Shown one piece after another: positions 54,662 through 64,000 of a stretch of DNA of 64,000 bases. The first letter of the stretch is position 1; each line of letters opens with the position of its first letter. The stretch is from Pseudobutyrivibrio xylanivorans. GTDB lineage: Bacteria > Bacillota > Clostridia > Lachnospirales > Lachnospiraceae. The notes below the pieces were generated by a model that ran no database searches, was not told where the DNA came from, and saw nothing but the letters and a program-made list of their open reading frames with translations. A program made the translations under genes and the position numbers. The stretch spans positions 71,001-135,000 of the forward strand of contig NZ_CP043028.1 in assembly GCF_008935055.1 (NCBI RefSeq), in the 5' to 3' direction.

Positions 54662-54697
54662 GATACCTTTAGATACCCCGTGATACCTAGCGATACC
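54662..54697. repeat. Four direct repeats of GATACC at 10-bp spacing upstream of the ParA-like gene
   Basis: GATACC begins at 54662, 54672, 54682 and 54692, exactly ten bases apart, so all face one side of the helix. This is typical of a multi-dimer binding site: operator or centromere. Confidence 0.75.
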
Positions 54698-54737
54698 TAA
54701 ATACTACAATAGTTATTTTTTCTATTTCTGTCAATAA

Positions 54738-54768
54738 AAAAAAGTAGCACCTTAAGTACTACTTTTTA
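54738..54768 (-). terminator. Hairpin terminator over the end of the integrase-like gene
   Basis: AAAAAGTAG/CTACTTTTT inverted repeat, symmetrical with A- and T-runs, so it may work both ways. It overlaps the end of the gene at 54759. Confidence 0.6.
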
Positions 54769-55382
54769 TATCTTTCACCTGTTTCTTTTATAATGTTGCA
54801 TGCGTCTTTTAAAATTTTTAAATCATCATTCTCAAATATAGATTCATTTTCATTCACGATTTTATTAATCGAATCATTAAGCATTATAATTTCATTAATT
54901 GCATCATTAAAATCATTATTTACATTAACATTCACTATATCCTCAGATCTGCATATGTTTCTATACTTTCTTAATGAAAAATCATCAATATTTAACTCTT
55001 TTTTTGCCCTAGAAATGAATAATGAGAAGTTTTTTTGTGAAACTCTCTTTCCGTTATTATTAAGGAAAATATAATCATCGTCTTTTTTTCCTTCTGCCAG
55101 CTTAGTGAGACAGCGTACTACTAATTTATGATGCTCTTCTGGTAATCGAAACTCATATTCAGGAATAAATATAATAGTCTCAGGAGTGAAATAAACTCTC
55201 TTCCCACTAGTAACTTCTATATCTTTTAATTTAATGTCTAAAATTGTATTTAATTCCGCATAAGAATAATCATACAAAGTGAGTATGACAAAATAATCAA
55301 GCCTTCCTCTTTGTATCATATATTCCTTTATCTTATCAATTTTGTCGTGCCATATAGAGTAATCAATGTTCGAGATGCTCAT
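54759..55382 (-). CDS. Degenerate tyrosine-recombinase-like protein
   Basis: 207 residues. The middle resembles the catalytic domain of tyrosine recombinases: YSYAELNTILDIKLKDIE in the position of LRISEL...L.DI, then YIFLNNNGKRVSQKNFSLFI and DDFSLRKYRNIC in place of HxLR. The first catalytic Arg and the His of HxxR are absent and no final Tyr box follows; the C-terminus is helical. So it is probably not an active recombinase but may bind DNA. Confidence 0.6.
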   Translation of the reverse strand: MSISNIDYSIWHDKIDKIKEYMIQRGRLDYFVILTLYDYSYAELNTILDIKLKDIEVTSGKRVYFTPETIIFIPEYEFRLPEEHHKLVVRCLTKLAEGKKDDDYIFLNNNGKRVSQKNFSLFISRAKKELNIDDFSLRKYRNICRSEDIVNVNVNNDFNDAINEIIMLNDSINKIVNENESIFENDDLKILKDACNIIKETGERYKK

Positions 55383-55475
55383 ATTGTCCTCTCTCTATTA
55401 TCTTTACTTTTGCCTTAGTCTATCATAATTATCTCTAAAACTCTATTAGCTACCCTCATTTACACTAAAAAGAAA

Positions 55476-55505
55476 TGACCTACCAGATTGAACTCTGATA
55501 GGTCA
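55476..55505 (-). terminator. Terminator of the intact initiator gene
   Basis: On the - strand TGACCTATCAGA/TCTGGTAGGTCA with loop GTTCAA, followed by a T-rich run, just after the stop. Confidence 0.85.
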
Positions 55506-55509
55506 AAGT

Positions 55510-56952
55510 TTATTTGCTAAATAAGGCTTTTTCTAATTCATCCATATCTACATCTCTTTGGCTGAAGTTATGAAATGAGTTCTTTGCTTTCTTTCCATCA
55601 TTAGCAGAAACTTTTGGTGTTGCTCCCTGTTCAATCATTCTACAAACATATCCAAGTTTATCTTCTACTGGAGCAAGTTCAGTATTATCGATTCTCTGCT
55701 TAAATGTTAAAAGAATCTGAGAAACAAAAATAGCATCTCTATTATTTCTACTAGCACAAGCTGAAATACGATTAATCTCATCACTTGAAAAGCTTAAATC
55801 ATATGCATTGATAAACAATGCAATCTTTTCTGTTAATGGATTGTCCTGAGCATCTTCCTTTTGTGGTAGAGCTTTTGTTTCAACAGCATCGATATAGTTC
55901 TTTTCTTTGACAATAAATCTATAGCCTACAAGCTTGCTACCCTTAAGCTGCTCCTGGTATTCAAAAGTGAAATCACATTCATCGACTTCATTAATACTTT
56001 CATATGCAGGTCTAAGTACTCGTCTTTCAATATCCGACTTGTAATACTTATCCGGAATAGAAAACTGATGTTTAAATTCTTCAAGCTCTAAATCAAACAC
56101 ACCAGGCGTTGCATTTGGATATTCCTTATATCTCTTTTTATTTTCCAGGAACCAATACAAAGCTATTGTATACTTACCTCGTAATTGAGTTGTTACCTCA
56201 AGTGATCCATAAGCTCCGTGTACCAACTGAGAACAAAGCGCTAAATCCTTGAAAAAGTCAGATGGCTTAAATTCGATATAAGAAAGCTCATCATTTTTCT
56301 TTTTATGATAGCGAAGAATATCAAACCATGGAACAATTATGTCGTCCTCTCCATCAGGTCCTAGTTCTTCAAATTTCAAATGTCGTTCCTTAAGCTTTTC
56401 TGTTCCTTTTCTAAATACATTATAAAGTGTTTTATCATTCTGGAATCTTGAAAACTGAACGAAGTTTGATGGTTCAATTCTGTAAGCAACATTTTCCGGA
56501 AAAGAAGACATAGTTCCAAGAATAGCATCAAATACTACATTCTCTTCTGCTGTAAACTCCATTTTACAATGCATAATCAAAGCATCTGTTCTATAAGCAA
56601 TTCCTACACCACCCTTTTTTAAAGGATGTTTGTTATCCTGTAGAGCTAGAAGCTTTAATAATGCTGCGTGGGAATTAGTTGAAAATGTTTCAACGAGGTT
56701 ATCTACAGATATTGCCGCTTTTATATATTCTCGAATCTGTGTCTCATCTTCACTTAAAACTGGATTGCCATCAACATCTACGACATCGTATCTTTGCTCA
56801 TCAAGATCTACGACATTACCCATGTTAGTGGCTACAGTCTGATGCTCCATTCCTCCCAAATTATTGGTAAGAGGATACTCATCAATAAACTGTCCAGTGG
56901 TTGGATCTACAGTTCGATAATTACCATATTCATCTTGCTTTTTAATAGCCAT
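55510..56952 (-). CDS. Plasmid replication initiator protein (Rep_3-like)
   Basis: 480 residues. The centre holds two winged-helix-type blocks (VVFDAILGTMSSFPENVAYR and HGAYGSLEVTTQLRGKYTIALYWFL), as in RepB/Rep_3 initiators. The C-terminal ~110 residues end SQRDVDMDELEKALFSK. It would bind the iterons upstream (57040-57610) to open the origin. It is the intact counterpart of the split gene at 3643. The ATG at 56952 follows GGTGGGAG. Confidence 0.85.
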   Translation of the reverse strand: MAIKKQDEYGNYRTVDPTTGQFIDEYPLTNNLGGMEHQTVATNMGNVVDLDEQRYDVVDVDGNPVLSEDETQIREYIKAAISVDNLVETFSTNSHAALLKLLALQDNKHPLKKGGVGIAYRTDALIMHCKMEFTAEENVVFDAILGTMSSFPENVAYRIEPSNFVQFSRFQNDKTLYNVFRKGTEKLKERHLKFEELGPDGEDDIIVPWFDILRYHKKKNDELSYIEFKPSDFFKDLALCSQLVHGAYGSLEVTTQLRGKYTIALYWFLENKKRYKEYPNATPGVFDLELEEFKHQFSIPDKYYKSDIERRVLRPAYESINEVDECDFTFEYQEQLKGSKLVGYRFIVKEKNYIDAVETKALPQKEDAQDNPLTEKIALFINAYDLSFSSDEINRISACASRNNRDAIFVSQILLTFKQRIDNTELAPVEDKLGYVCRMIEQGATPKVSANDGKKAKNSFHNFSQRDVDMDELEKALFSK

Positions 56953-57039
56953 TATTATTCTCCCACCTCGACATTTAAATCTTCTGTCAAAAATTATAGA
57001 TTAACTGTCACACCTTTTCAATACATTTCTTGACAACTT

Positions 57040-57610
57040 GATTCGCTTGTCGACTCGATTTTGTCATATATTTGTCGAGTTTTTATTCCTTTTTTACTCT
57101 GTAAAATCCTTTAAATATATGCTTTTATTTGAAGTCATCATTTTGTCGAGTTAGTTTCATTTATAGTCATCATTATGTCGAGTCGACAAGTCACCATCTT
57201 GTCAAGTTTAGTCATTATTTTGTCGAAAATTAGGCTTTTTGAACTTAATTTATGCCAGTTTTTATCTTATAAACTACGGAATTATAGTATTTATTAATCC
57301 AATAAAACTCATGAATTTACGGTCGTCAAACTGTCGAATTTTGACAAGTAGTTAATTTGTCGAATCTAGTCACCATTTTGTCGAGTACTTTACTCGTTTA
57401 ATCCGCTAATTCCTTTAAATATGCTTCTCTTTGAGTTTCAAGAAGTCTTTATTTATCATAATTTCAATCTCAAAACTTGACAAGACGTTAAAATGTCGAG
57501 TTTAGTCATTATTATGTCAAGTGAGTCATCATTTCGTCAAGTCTCGTCATGATAGTGACAAGTGGTAGACATCATTTTGTCGAATTTAGTCACGAATTTG
57601 TCTTGGTCTA
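57040..57610. repeat. Iteron array of the initiator: about 13 TTTGTCGA units (probable origin of replication)
   Basis: Units fit AGTCATCATTTTGTCGAGTT with variants (TGTCAAGT, TGTCGAAT). They occur in direct orientation at irregular spacing, from about 57045 to 57605, in the non-coding region directly upstream of the initiator gene. Between them the sequence is AT-rich (57085-57120, 57240-57300, 57395-57470). Confidence 0.85.
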
Positions 57611-57702
57611 AATCTCAAAAGCCTTATAAATACTGCATATTTTCATTCCTGCTATACAATCTATACTTAACTATACTTTATATATACTCTTTCCAGACAG
57701 AG

Positions 57703-57739
57703 AAAAAAAAGAAGGATCTCATTTATGATGAAATCCTTC
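57703..57739 (-). terminator. Terminator of the parA-rhh operon
   Basis: On the - strand GAAGGAT/ATCCTTC with a loop of ~15, followed by eight T, seven bases past the stop codon. Confidence 0.85.
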
Positions 57740-57745
57740 AATAAT

Positions 57746-58384
57746 TTAAAATTCAAAATCAACATCTGCTTTTCTTGCTTCTGTTAATGCATATCCATAA
57801 AACTGTGTTGGTGTCATAAGAAGTTCTCTTGAGTATTCCTTAACATCATTAAGGAGTACCTCTGGAAGATCTAAACCTATATGTGATGGTGATGATTGCT
57901 TAATTTTGTATGGTTCAAGCTCAGGTGTGTTATATTTGAAATTCTTTTTCTGAGCATTTACAAGGGCCTCAGCAACTATATTTGTTACCAACTGATACTG
58001 AGGAGTACCTGTTCTTAAAGCCTTGAACTTAATGTAATTTAAAATATCATGCTGGATACCAAGGTTTAATCTCTTAGTTTTTGTGTCCTCTCCTATTTCA
58101 TATTTACTTATATCTACAGAAGATTTGCTTGTATGCTTTTTAGATGCAGCCTTAGGAGTCTTCTCTTCTTTTATTTCAGGCTTTGTTTCTGTTTTTTTAA
58201 CAGGCGCTTTCTTTTCTGCTGGCTTCACAATTATATCTTCTGCAATAGTTGACACATCCTTCAACGCCACTGGTTTTACAGATTCTTCAGCCATTGGTGT
58301 ATCTGATGGGATTCCGATATCAACTTTTTTAGGTTTAAAGCCTCCTCTGGCCTGACCGTTCTTTAAGCTGTCTAATTTTGCCAT
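57746..58384 (-). CDS. Ribbon-helix-helix partition partner protein
   Basis: 212 residues. The N-terminal ~95 are Lys/Pro/Glu-rich and disordered. Residues ~100-150 (KTKRLNLGIQHDILNYIKFKAL...QLVTNIVAEAL) form a ribbon-helix-helix DNA-binding motif, and a C-terminal helical part follows with a second, weaker GLDLPEVLLNDVKEYSRELL segment. It starts at the stop of parA (TAATG), as usual for a ParA-ParB-type pair. It should bind the centromere and repress the operon. Confidence 0.75.
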   Translation of the reverse strand: MAKLDSLKNGQARGGFKPKKVDIGIPSDTPMAEESVKPVALKDVSTIAEDIIVKPAEKKAPVKKTETKPEIKEEKTPKAASKKHTSKSSVDISKYEIGEDTKTKRLNLGIQHDILNYIKFKALRTGTPQYQLVTNIVAEALVNAQKKNFKYNTPELEPYKIKQSSPSHIGLDLPEVLLNDVKEYSRELLMTPTQFYGYALTEARKADVDFEF

Positions 58385-59196
58385 TATGCTTCACCCTCCA
58401 TGATATAATCTGCTATTTCATAATAGTTTCTTGAAACACTGCTACTCTTGTGCTTTATAGTATTTGGTACCTGATATGTCTGAGCTTCTTTAATGGCCAT
58501 TGACTGAGGTATATCAAAGATATGCACATTATATTCAAGGTTTTCGCCATCTTCGAGCTGGTTGATTTTTCCTTCAATATCCTCTAATGCCATCTCTTTA
58601 AGTGCTTTTCCGGATGTAGAACTTAAGATAACGCCCTTAATCTGACCACTTACCAGCTTATCTCTTGTATGCTGGAGCTTTACGATGTTATCAATGGATC
58701 TCTTTGCCTCGTCTCTGTCTACGTCTGAAATCATTGATGTGATATAGAACTCATCAGCAGCAATTAAAGCCATTTTCTTTACTATATCGTTCTGTGGACC
58801 ATGGTCGATGAAGATGTAGTCATATTTGCCTGATTTAGCGATTTCATCGCATAAATCCTTAAGTAAATACTTATCTTCGTCTTCATCTTGGAAAAACTGT
58901 GATGCCTTCTCAAATCTAGCGTCTCCGCAGATGATGTCCATATTATCAAGCTCTATGATCGACTCTTCGATTGAGCCATTTCCTGTTAAAACCTCAAGAG
59001 ATGTCTTAATTCCGTAGTTTTCACGCTCTTCTGGAGTAAGTCTTACGCCCAAGTACTTTGAAAGACCACTTGTCTGATCTACGTCAATACAAAGGACTTT
59101 CTTACCATATGTTGAGAGTGCACCGGCAATCTCGACAGTGTTAGTTGTTTTTGCTGCTCCACCCTTAGTTGTTGTTATACAAATTACTTTCATCAA
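58384..59196 (-). CDS. parA: ParA-family plasmid partition ATPase
   Basis: 270 residues. Walker A TKGGAAKTTN (deviant P-loop with both Lys), VLCIDVDQTSGLSKYLG and YDYIFIDHGPQND are typical of ParA/Soj. It partners the ribbon-helix-helix gene. The region upstream (59227-59580) is low in complexity and probably carries the centromere. Confidence 0.93.
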   Translation of the reverse strand: MMKVICITTTKGGAAKTTNTVEIAGALSTYGKKVLCIDVDQTSGLSKYLGVRLTPEERENYGIKTSLEVLTGNGSIEESIIELDNMDIICGDARFEKASQFFQDEDEDKYLLKDLCDEIAKSGKYDYIFIDHGPQNDIVKKMALIAADEFYITSMISDVDRDEAKRSIDNIVKLQHTRDKLVSGQIKGVILSSTSGKALKEMALEDIEGKINQLEDGENLEYNVHIFDIPQSMAIKEAQTYQVPNTIKHKSSSVSRNYYEIADYIMEGEA

Positions 59197-59226
59197 AGTT
59201 TACCTCATATCCTTATTCTTTGCCAT

Positions 59227-59580
59227 ATGTTTATCATGTACAATATTAATTATATGATAGATATTAAATATATGTATTATATGGGAAATACAAATCATAT
59301 ATTTAATATGAATAATCTAATCAATATTAATAATATTGATTATATGAATATTATAAATGATATTGAAAATATATACAAGAAGAATCATATCATACATAAG
59401 AAAAATATTCAACATAACAGAAATAATAACATTATGAACTATATAAACAATATATATAATGTACATAACATACACAGTATTACAAATAATGAGAATATTA
59501 GGTATGTTATACATATGAAAAATATTAAAAATAATACAGATGTTATAAATAATATAAATGTATGAAATGTTAATAATGTT
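59227..59580. repeat. AT-rich low-complexity region with many ATATG/CATAT elements, possible centromere
   Basis: About 350 bp with repeated short words (ATATG, AATATTATAAATG, CATAT) and almost no G or C. Open frames on both strands give Asn/Ile/Met-only peptides and are not genes. It lies directly upstream of parA, a usual place for a parS site bound by an RHH protein. Confidence 0.5.
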
Positions 59581-59996
59581 AAATAGCCTCGAAATTCGAC
59601 AGATAGCGCAAAAGAAATCAAAAACGGACATTTGCATGCCAAAGAATAAAACTCTCGTTAATCAGGCGAATATGAGCCATAGAAACACGCTGGAACCAAC
59701 AGAATCGATTCAGAGAAAATGAAAACCAATAATTACGACCAAAAAAATCAATTTTTACTTTTATTGTATAGTTTTACATATAAAAAATCAAAATTATAAA
59801 CGTACATAATAAACTATTATGCTAATCATCATAATAGTTAAAATGCCAACCTTTAACGAAATACGTTTTAGGTTGGCAATCATAAATAATGTAGTTTTAA
59901 TAAGTTGAAACATATGAAATAAGTATTAGTATTTCAATTCCAAAACGATTCATAAGAGATAAATTTTATGTTAAAACAAGAATAGGCATAAAGGCA
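59581..59996. other. Non-coding gap with a terminator for the gene at 59997
   Basis: The inverted repeat TGCCAACCT/AGGTTGGCA at 59844-59878 is followed on the - strand by TTTTAAC and terminates the leftward gene at 59997. No gene is supported in the rest. Confidence 0.6.
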
Positions 59997-60668
59997 TTAC
60001 CTTAAATGTGAATTTGCTATCCTTGTAAACATTCTATTTCTTTGATCTTCACAAGCAGTTTTAAGTGTTGGATAGAGAGAAACTATTTTATCAAAGATGG
60101 TTTGATTTAATTGAATATAGGCATCCTCCTTACCAATTTTACCTTCTAGTTTATGAAGATAATAATCGTAATCGGTGAGTTCATGACGTATAAAATTAAC
60201 AGCCCATCGGTCTCGAGTTTTGTCATCGACATTTGAATAATCGTAGATGTTAAAGTCAAAATCACCTCTGTTGAAGGCTTTTTCTTCCATGTGAGCTAGA
60301 CCACATTCACATGCTTCTTCGTAAATATCGTCTAATGGTATATTAGGAATCGTAATTGAATCGATGATTTCATTAACAGCAGCCTGTATTTCCTGTCTTT
60401 TTCGTTCTGCAACTTCTGTGGCTGTCTTTGAGCGCTTTAGATGTTTTGCATGCATATCCTTATATTCATCAGTTTCCATAGCTTTTAAAACATCTTCCTT
60501 ATTAAACAACTGCATTGGTGCAGCACTGTGATAGCGAGGATTCGTCTTTAATATAGGTTCTGGTAATAAGGTATCAATCATCTTTTCATTGAATCCATAT
60601 TCGGACTTTACGGTTGACTTTGTAATGAGCTCTGGCTCATCTGTTTTAATCTGTTTCTTGTTTGACAT
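59997..60668 (-). CDS. Hypothetical helical protein (223 aa)
   Basis: Mostly helical. Contains YHSAAPMQLFNKEDVLKAME, a likely HTH-type or MerR-like specificity helix pattern, and a basic ...KHLKRSKTATEVAERKRQE helix. A cysteine pair lies at EEACECGLAH. No recognised family. AAAGGAG precedes the ATG. A perfect palindrome shared with 52417 is ~97 bp upstream. The position among partition and replication genes suggests plasmid maintenance. Confidence 0.6.
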   Translation of the reverse strand: MSNKKQIKTDEPELITKSTVKSEYGFNEKMIDTLLPEPILKTNPRYHSAAPMQLFNKEDVLKAMETDEYKDMHAKHLKRSKTATEVAERKRQEIQAAVNEIIDSITIPNIPLDDIYEEACECGLAHMEEKAFNRGDFDFNIYDYSNVDDKTRDRWAVNFIRHELTDYDYYLHKLEGKIGKEDAYIQLNQTIFDKIVSLYPTLKTACEDQRNRMFTRIANSHLR

Positions 60669-60763
60669 GATATACTCCTTTCTGTCAAAGCGATAAACAC
60701 AATATGTATCATGTTTCCTTGTTACAACTACAGATAAAGTTTATCAGGCGTTGTTAAGATTGG

Positions 60764-60784
60764 CATTCAACGTATAGTTGAATA
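60764..60784. promoter_or_regulatory. Shared palindromic operator, copy 2
   Basis: ATTCAACGTATAGTTGAAT at 60765-60783, identical to 52417-52435, upstream of the leftward gene at 60668. Confidence 0.65.
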
Positions 60785-60921
60785 AAGAGAGTGTTGTAGA
60801 TATAAATGGCCATAGGAAAGTGATAACAGAGGGTATACAAATATTGGAAATACATTGAGTAAGACAAGAATCTTATATATAATACTAGTTGGTAATTACA
60901 TATATTAGCGGGGTGTTAGAA

Positions 60922-61140
60922 ATGGTGTATGATGAATTAATACAGGCTGCAAAAGGGCTCTCTGAATATCATCAGTTGGAAGTGATAGATTTCATTAATT
61001 ATCTCAAGACTAAAGAAAGAGAAGATTTCAAGCAATCTTTTTATTCACTACGAGAAGACGCAGCTAGCTTGCCAGATATGTCCTTAGATGACATTAATGC
61101 AGAAATAGCAGTTGTTAGGTCTGAACGTAAAGGGAAATAA
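60922..61140 (+). CDS. Small antitoxin-like protein (72 aa)
   Basis: Start at ATG 60922 after GGGGTG; upstream in-frame codons lack a ribosome site. VYDELIQAAKGLSEYHQLEVIDFINYLKTKE resembles DUF2281/antitoxin-type helices, and the end MSLDDINAEIAVVRSERKGK fits an antitoxin tail. No toxin gene follows, so it is either solitary or another type of regulator. Confidence 0.6.
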   Translation: MVYDELIQAAKGLSEYHQLEVIDFINYLKTKEREDFKQSFYSLREDAASLPDMSLDDINAEIAVVRSERKGK

Positions 61141-61205
61141 ATCTGATTTGATTTATATACAAAATAGGGATTTATATTCTTAAATTCATGTGGTATTATT
61201 ACAAG

Positions 61206-61384
61206 TGTCCGGAGATAAAACCAGACAACCTTTTATTTTTTTTAAAATGAGCAGTATATGAGCATCATTTGGTTGAACATAGGAAGGATGCTCGCATTAC
61301 CTGTATGGTTGAGCAACTAAATATTGATTGAAGATGAGAATGGAAGCTTTGCACGCTAGGAGTGTATGCTTTCATATTTTTTTA
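61206..61384 (+). ncRNA. Candidate small structured RNA (~180 nt)
   Basis: An extended -10 promoter (TGGTATTAT at 61191-61199) with a weak -35 17 bp before it. Hairpins TGTC.GG/CC.GACA (61205-61229), GAGCATC/GATGCTC (61260-61293) and a terminator ATGGAAGC/GCTTTCAT plus seven T (61340-61383). No ORF fits. Its place just upstream of an HTH gene and iterons suggests a control RNA. Confidence 0.5.
61340..61383 (+). terminator. Terminator of the candidate small RNA
   Basis: Stem ATGGAAGC/GCTTTCAT (one mismatch) followed by a run of seven T. Confidence 0.7.
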
Positions 61385-61424
61385 CTCAATTGTCAAATAA
61401 TATTTAGTAAGGAGGCATTAATCG

Positions 61425-61775
61425 ATGCAGGAAAGACCAACTTTTAACATGGAAATAGTAGGAGAGAATTTAAGAAAAATCAGAAAGGCTAAAAACCTAT
61501 CAGTTAAGGAAGTAACTGAATATTTAGGCTTTTCTAGCGTTCAGGCTATATATAAATATGAGTCTGGAACCGGATATCCTCAGGTAGAGTCTATGTTTGC
61601 TCTTATGTGCTTGTATGAAGCAAGCATAGAGGATTTAATAAACAAACATACTGATGACGAGATAATAGAAAAATTTTCAAAAGAAGGCTATAGGCCTTCT
61701 TTTTTTGCGCGATTATGCAAAGATGGATATAAAAATGGGATTTGCAATGTAAAGATGGATACAAAAACAGGATGA
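61425..61775 (+). CDS. Cro/CI-type HTH protein whose 3' end crosses a terminator
   Basis: 116 residues. HTH_3 domain at residues ~12-65 (LRKIRKAKNLSVKEVTEYLG, ...AIYKYESGTGYPQVESM), then DLINKHTDDEII. The frame then reads through a clear terminator hairpin (61682-61707) and into the iteron array, so the last ~25 residues are probably not ancestral; the original end may have been truncated. AAGGAGG precedes the ATG. Likely a repressor near a replication origin. Confidence 0.75.
   Translation: MQERPTFNMEIVGENLRKIRKAKNLSVKEVTEYLGFSSVQAIYKYESGTGYPQVESMFALMCLYEASIEDLINKHTDDEIIEKFSKEGYRPSFFARLCKDGYKNGICNVKMDTKTG
61682..61707 (+). terminator. Rho-independent terminator inside the 3' part of the HTH frame
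   Basis: AGAAGGC/GCCTTCT with loop TATAG and seven T. Confidence 0.85.
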
Positions 61776-62053
61776 AACAATGTCAAGAGATTTTCTTGAA
61801 AAAAGAGAAAACCAAGTAATATAGCCGATTTAGAAACTTGAGAAGAAAAATCATAGTTTTATAGATCCCAATTTTGTAGCCAAGTAAAGCTTCTAATCCT
61901 ATTTTTATACCCATCTTTTACTGATTTTGTATCCAACTTCTCCTATTTTTGTATCCATCTTCCAAATCCTAATTTTATACCCATCTTTTACTGATTTTGT
62001 ATCCAACTTCTCCTGTTTTTGTATCCATCTTGTCCCAATTTTATATCCGAAAT
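61720..62053. repeat. Third iteron array: about ten copies of a TTTTTGTATCCATCTT motif
   Basis: Eight units in forward orientation fit CCTATTTTTGTATCCATCTT (61867, 61898, 61921, 61942, 61968, 61991, 62012, 62034) and two in reverse (61721, 61752). The units at 61898-61967 and 61968-62037 form a ~70-bp tandem duplication. No initiator gene adjoins within the window. Confidence 0.75.
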
Positions 62054-62252
62054 GAGTTTGTAAAGCCTTAATTTATAAGGACTCTGCTTTACTAATAATA
62101 AAATAATTGTTGTATTATTATTTATATATAAACAACAACATACTAGATAAAGACATACCTGTTGTTGTAATACAAATAGTAAAATAGATATATTTACAAT
62201 TATAATAATCTGAATTATAATAATCTCAAATATAAAAACACAGGAGGAATAT
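62054..62252. other. AT-rich gap before the truncated ATPase gene
   Basis: Very AT-rich sequence with ATAATAATAAT-type repeats (62090-62130, 62180-62235). It may be part of an origin. No gene supported. Confidence 0.4.
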
Positions 62253-62489
62253 ATGTCAGCATTTATAGATAGAATCGATGAGATGGCTTCTCTTGAAAAT
62301 GAATATGCCAGAGATTCAGCATCCTTTGTTGTTATTTATGGAAGAAGAAGAGTTGGTAAAACTACTCTCATAAATCATTTTTGCGAAAATAAAAAAGCAA
62401 TATATTTCTTAGCGACAGAAGAGAATGAGTCAGAGAATCGAAATGCTTTCAAGGAGCTTGTTGCAGAAACTTTTGATGAAACTGGCGTC

Positions 62490-62490
<1 letters not shown>
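62253..62490 (+). pseudogene. AAA-type ATPase (archaeal-type/DUF234-like), 5' fragment truncated at the rRNA junction
   Basis: Begins MSAFIDRIDEMASLENEYAR and has Walker A GRRRVGKTTLI at ~30-40 in the pattern of archaeal-type ATPase/DUF234 proteins. About 79 codons are genuine; the frame then enters reverse-strand 23S rRNA sequence and stops. Full proteins of this type have about 450 residues. AGGAGG precedes the ATG. The break is sharp, near 62488-62495. Confidence 0.75.

Positions 62491-64000
<1,510 letters not shown>

Noticed and set aside
59227..59637. Open frames on both strands encoding Asn/Ile/Met-rich peptides
   Set aside because: They result from stop-poor AT-rich repeats; no ribosome site, no domain, and both strands are equally open.

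Overview
This window is an AT-rich, low-GC Firmicutes sequence, most likely a plasmid or secondary replicon of a gut or rumen Lachnospiraceae (Butyrivibrio or Pseudobutyrivibrio type). The assignment is inference: it rests on base composition, strong Shine-Dalgarno sites, family content (DUF134-NifX protein, WYL regulator, Rep initiators, MobV-like relaxase, Imm70) and many plasmid maintenance genes.

Left arm (1-16131, all + strand): a MoxR-type AAA ATPase fragment with its vWA metallopeptidase partner, a DnaB helicase, a plasmid initiator split by an in-frame stop, an AAA ATPase operon ending in a PcfJ-like protein, several small genes, then a five-gene unit (WYL regulator, HTH-dynamin-like GTPase, helical protein, HNH-like membrane protein, small acidic protein). 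Five transcription units in this arm start from the same kind of promoter, in which a 15-bp inverted repeat (TGACA-N5-TGTCA) sits at the -35 element and spacer. The five-gene unit is my best candidate for an undescribed defence or conflict system.

Junction (16140-19640): a complete tyrosine recombinase, six copies of a 19-21 bp repeat upstream of it, and an intact IS3-family element inserted among those repeats. Then a more chromosome-like block (19653-25907): DUF134/NifX protein, YeiH transporter with divergent LysR regulator, a membrane protein, small proteins and a PIN-like protein.

Accessory middle (25985-44303, mostly - strand): flavodoxin-like reductase, an orphan integrase-core-domain protein with a coupled small gene, a type I restriction-modification operon (hsdRMS), an RNase H-like protein, an orphan half-HsdS/HsdM pair, and a surface protein / lipoprotein toxin / Imm70 operon bracketed by two near-palindromic 36-bp direct repeats.

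Plasmid backbone on the right (44355-62250): a candidate ~300-nt structured RNA with its own promoter and terminator, a relaxase and partner, eight GCCCA iterons, two NUMOD4/HNH endonucleases, a string of small genes, a second RNase H-like protein, two ParA-type ATPases (one with four 10-bp direct repeats, one with a ribbon-helix-helix partner), a degenerate integrase-like protein, an intact Rep initiator with about thirteen TTTGTCGA iterons, a second candidate small RNA, and a third iteron array.

Right end (62253-64000): the start of an ATPase gene runs directly into the interior of a reverse-strand 23S rRNA gene. This is most simply an assembly chimera, so linkage across about 62490 should not be trusted.
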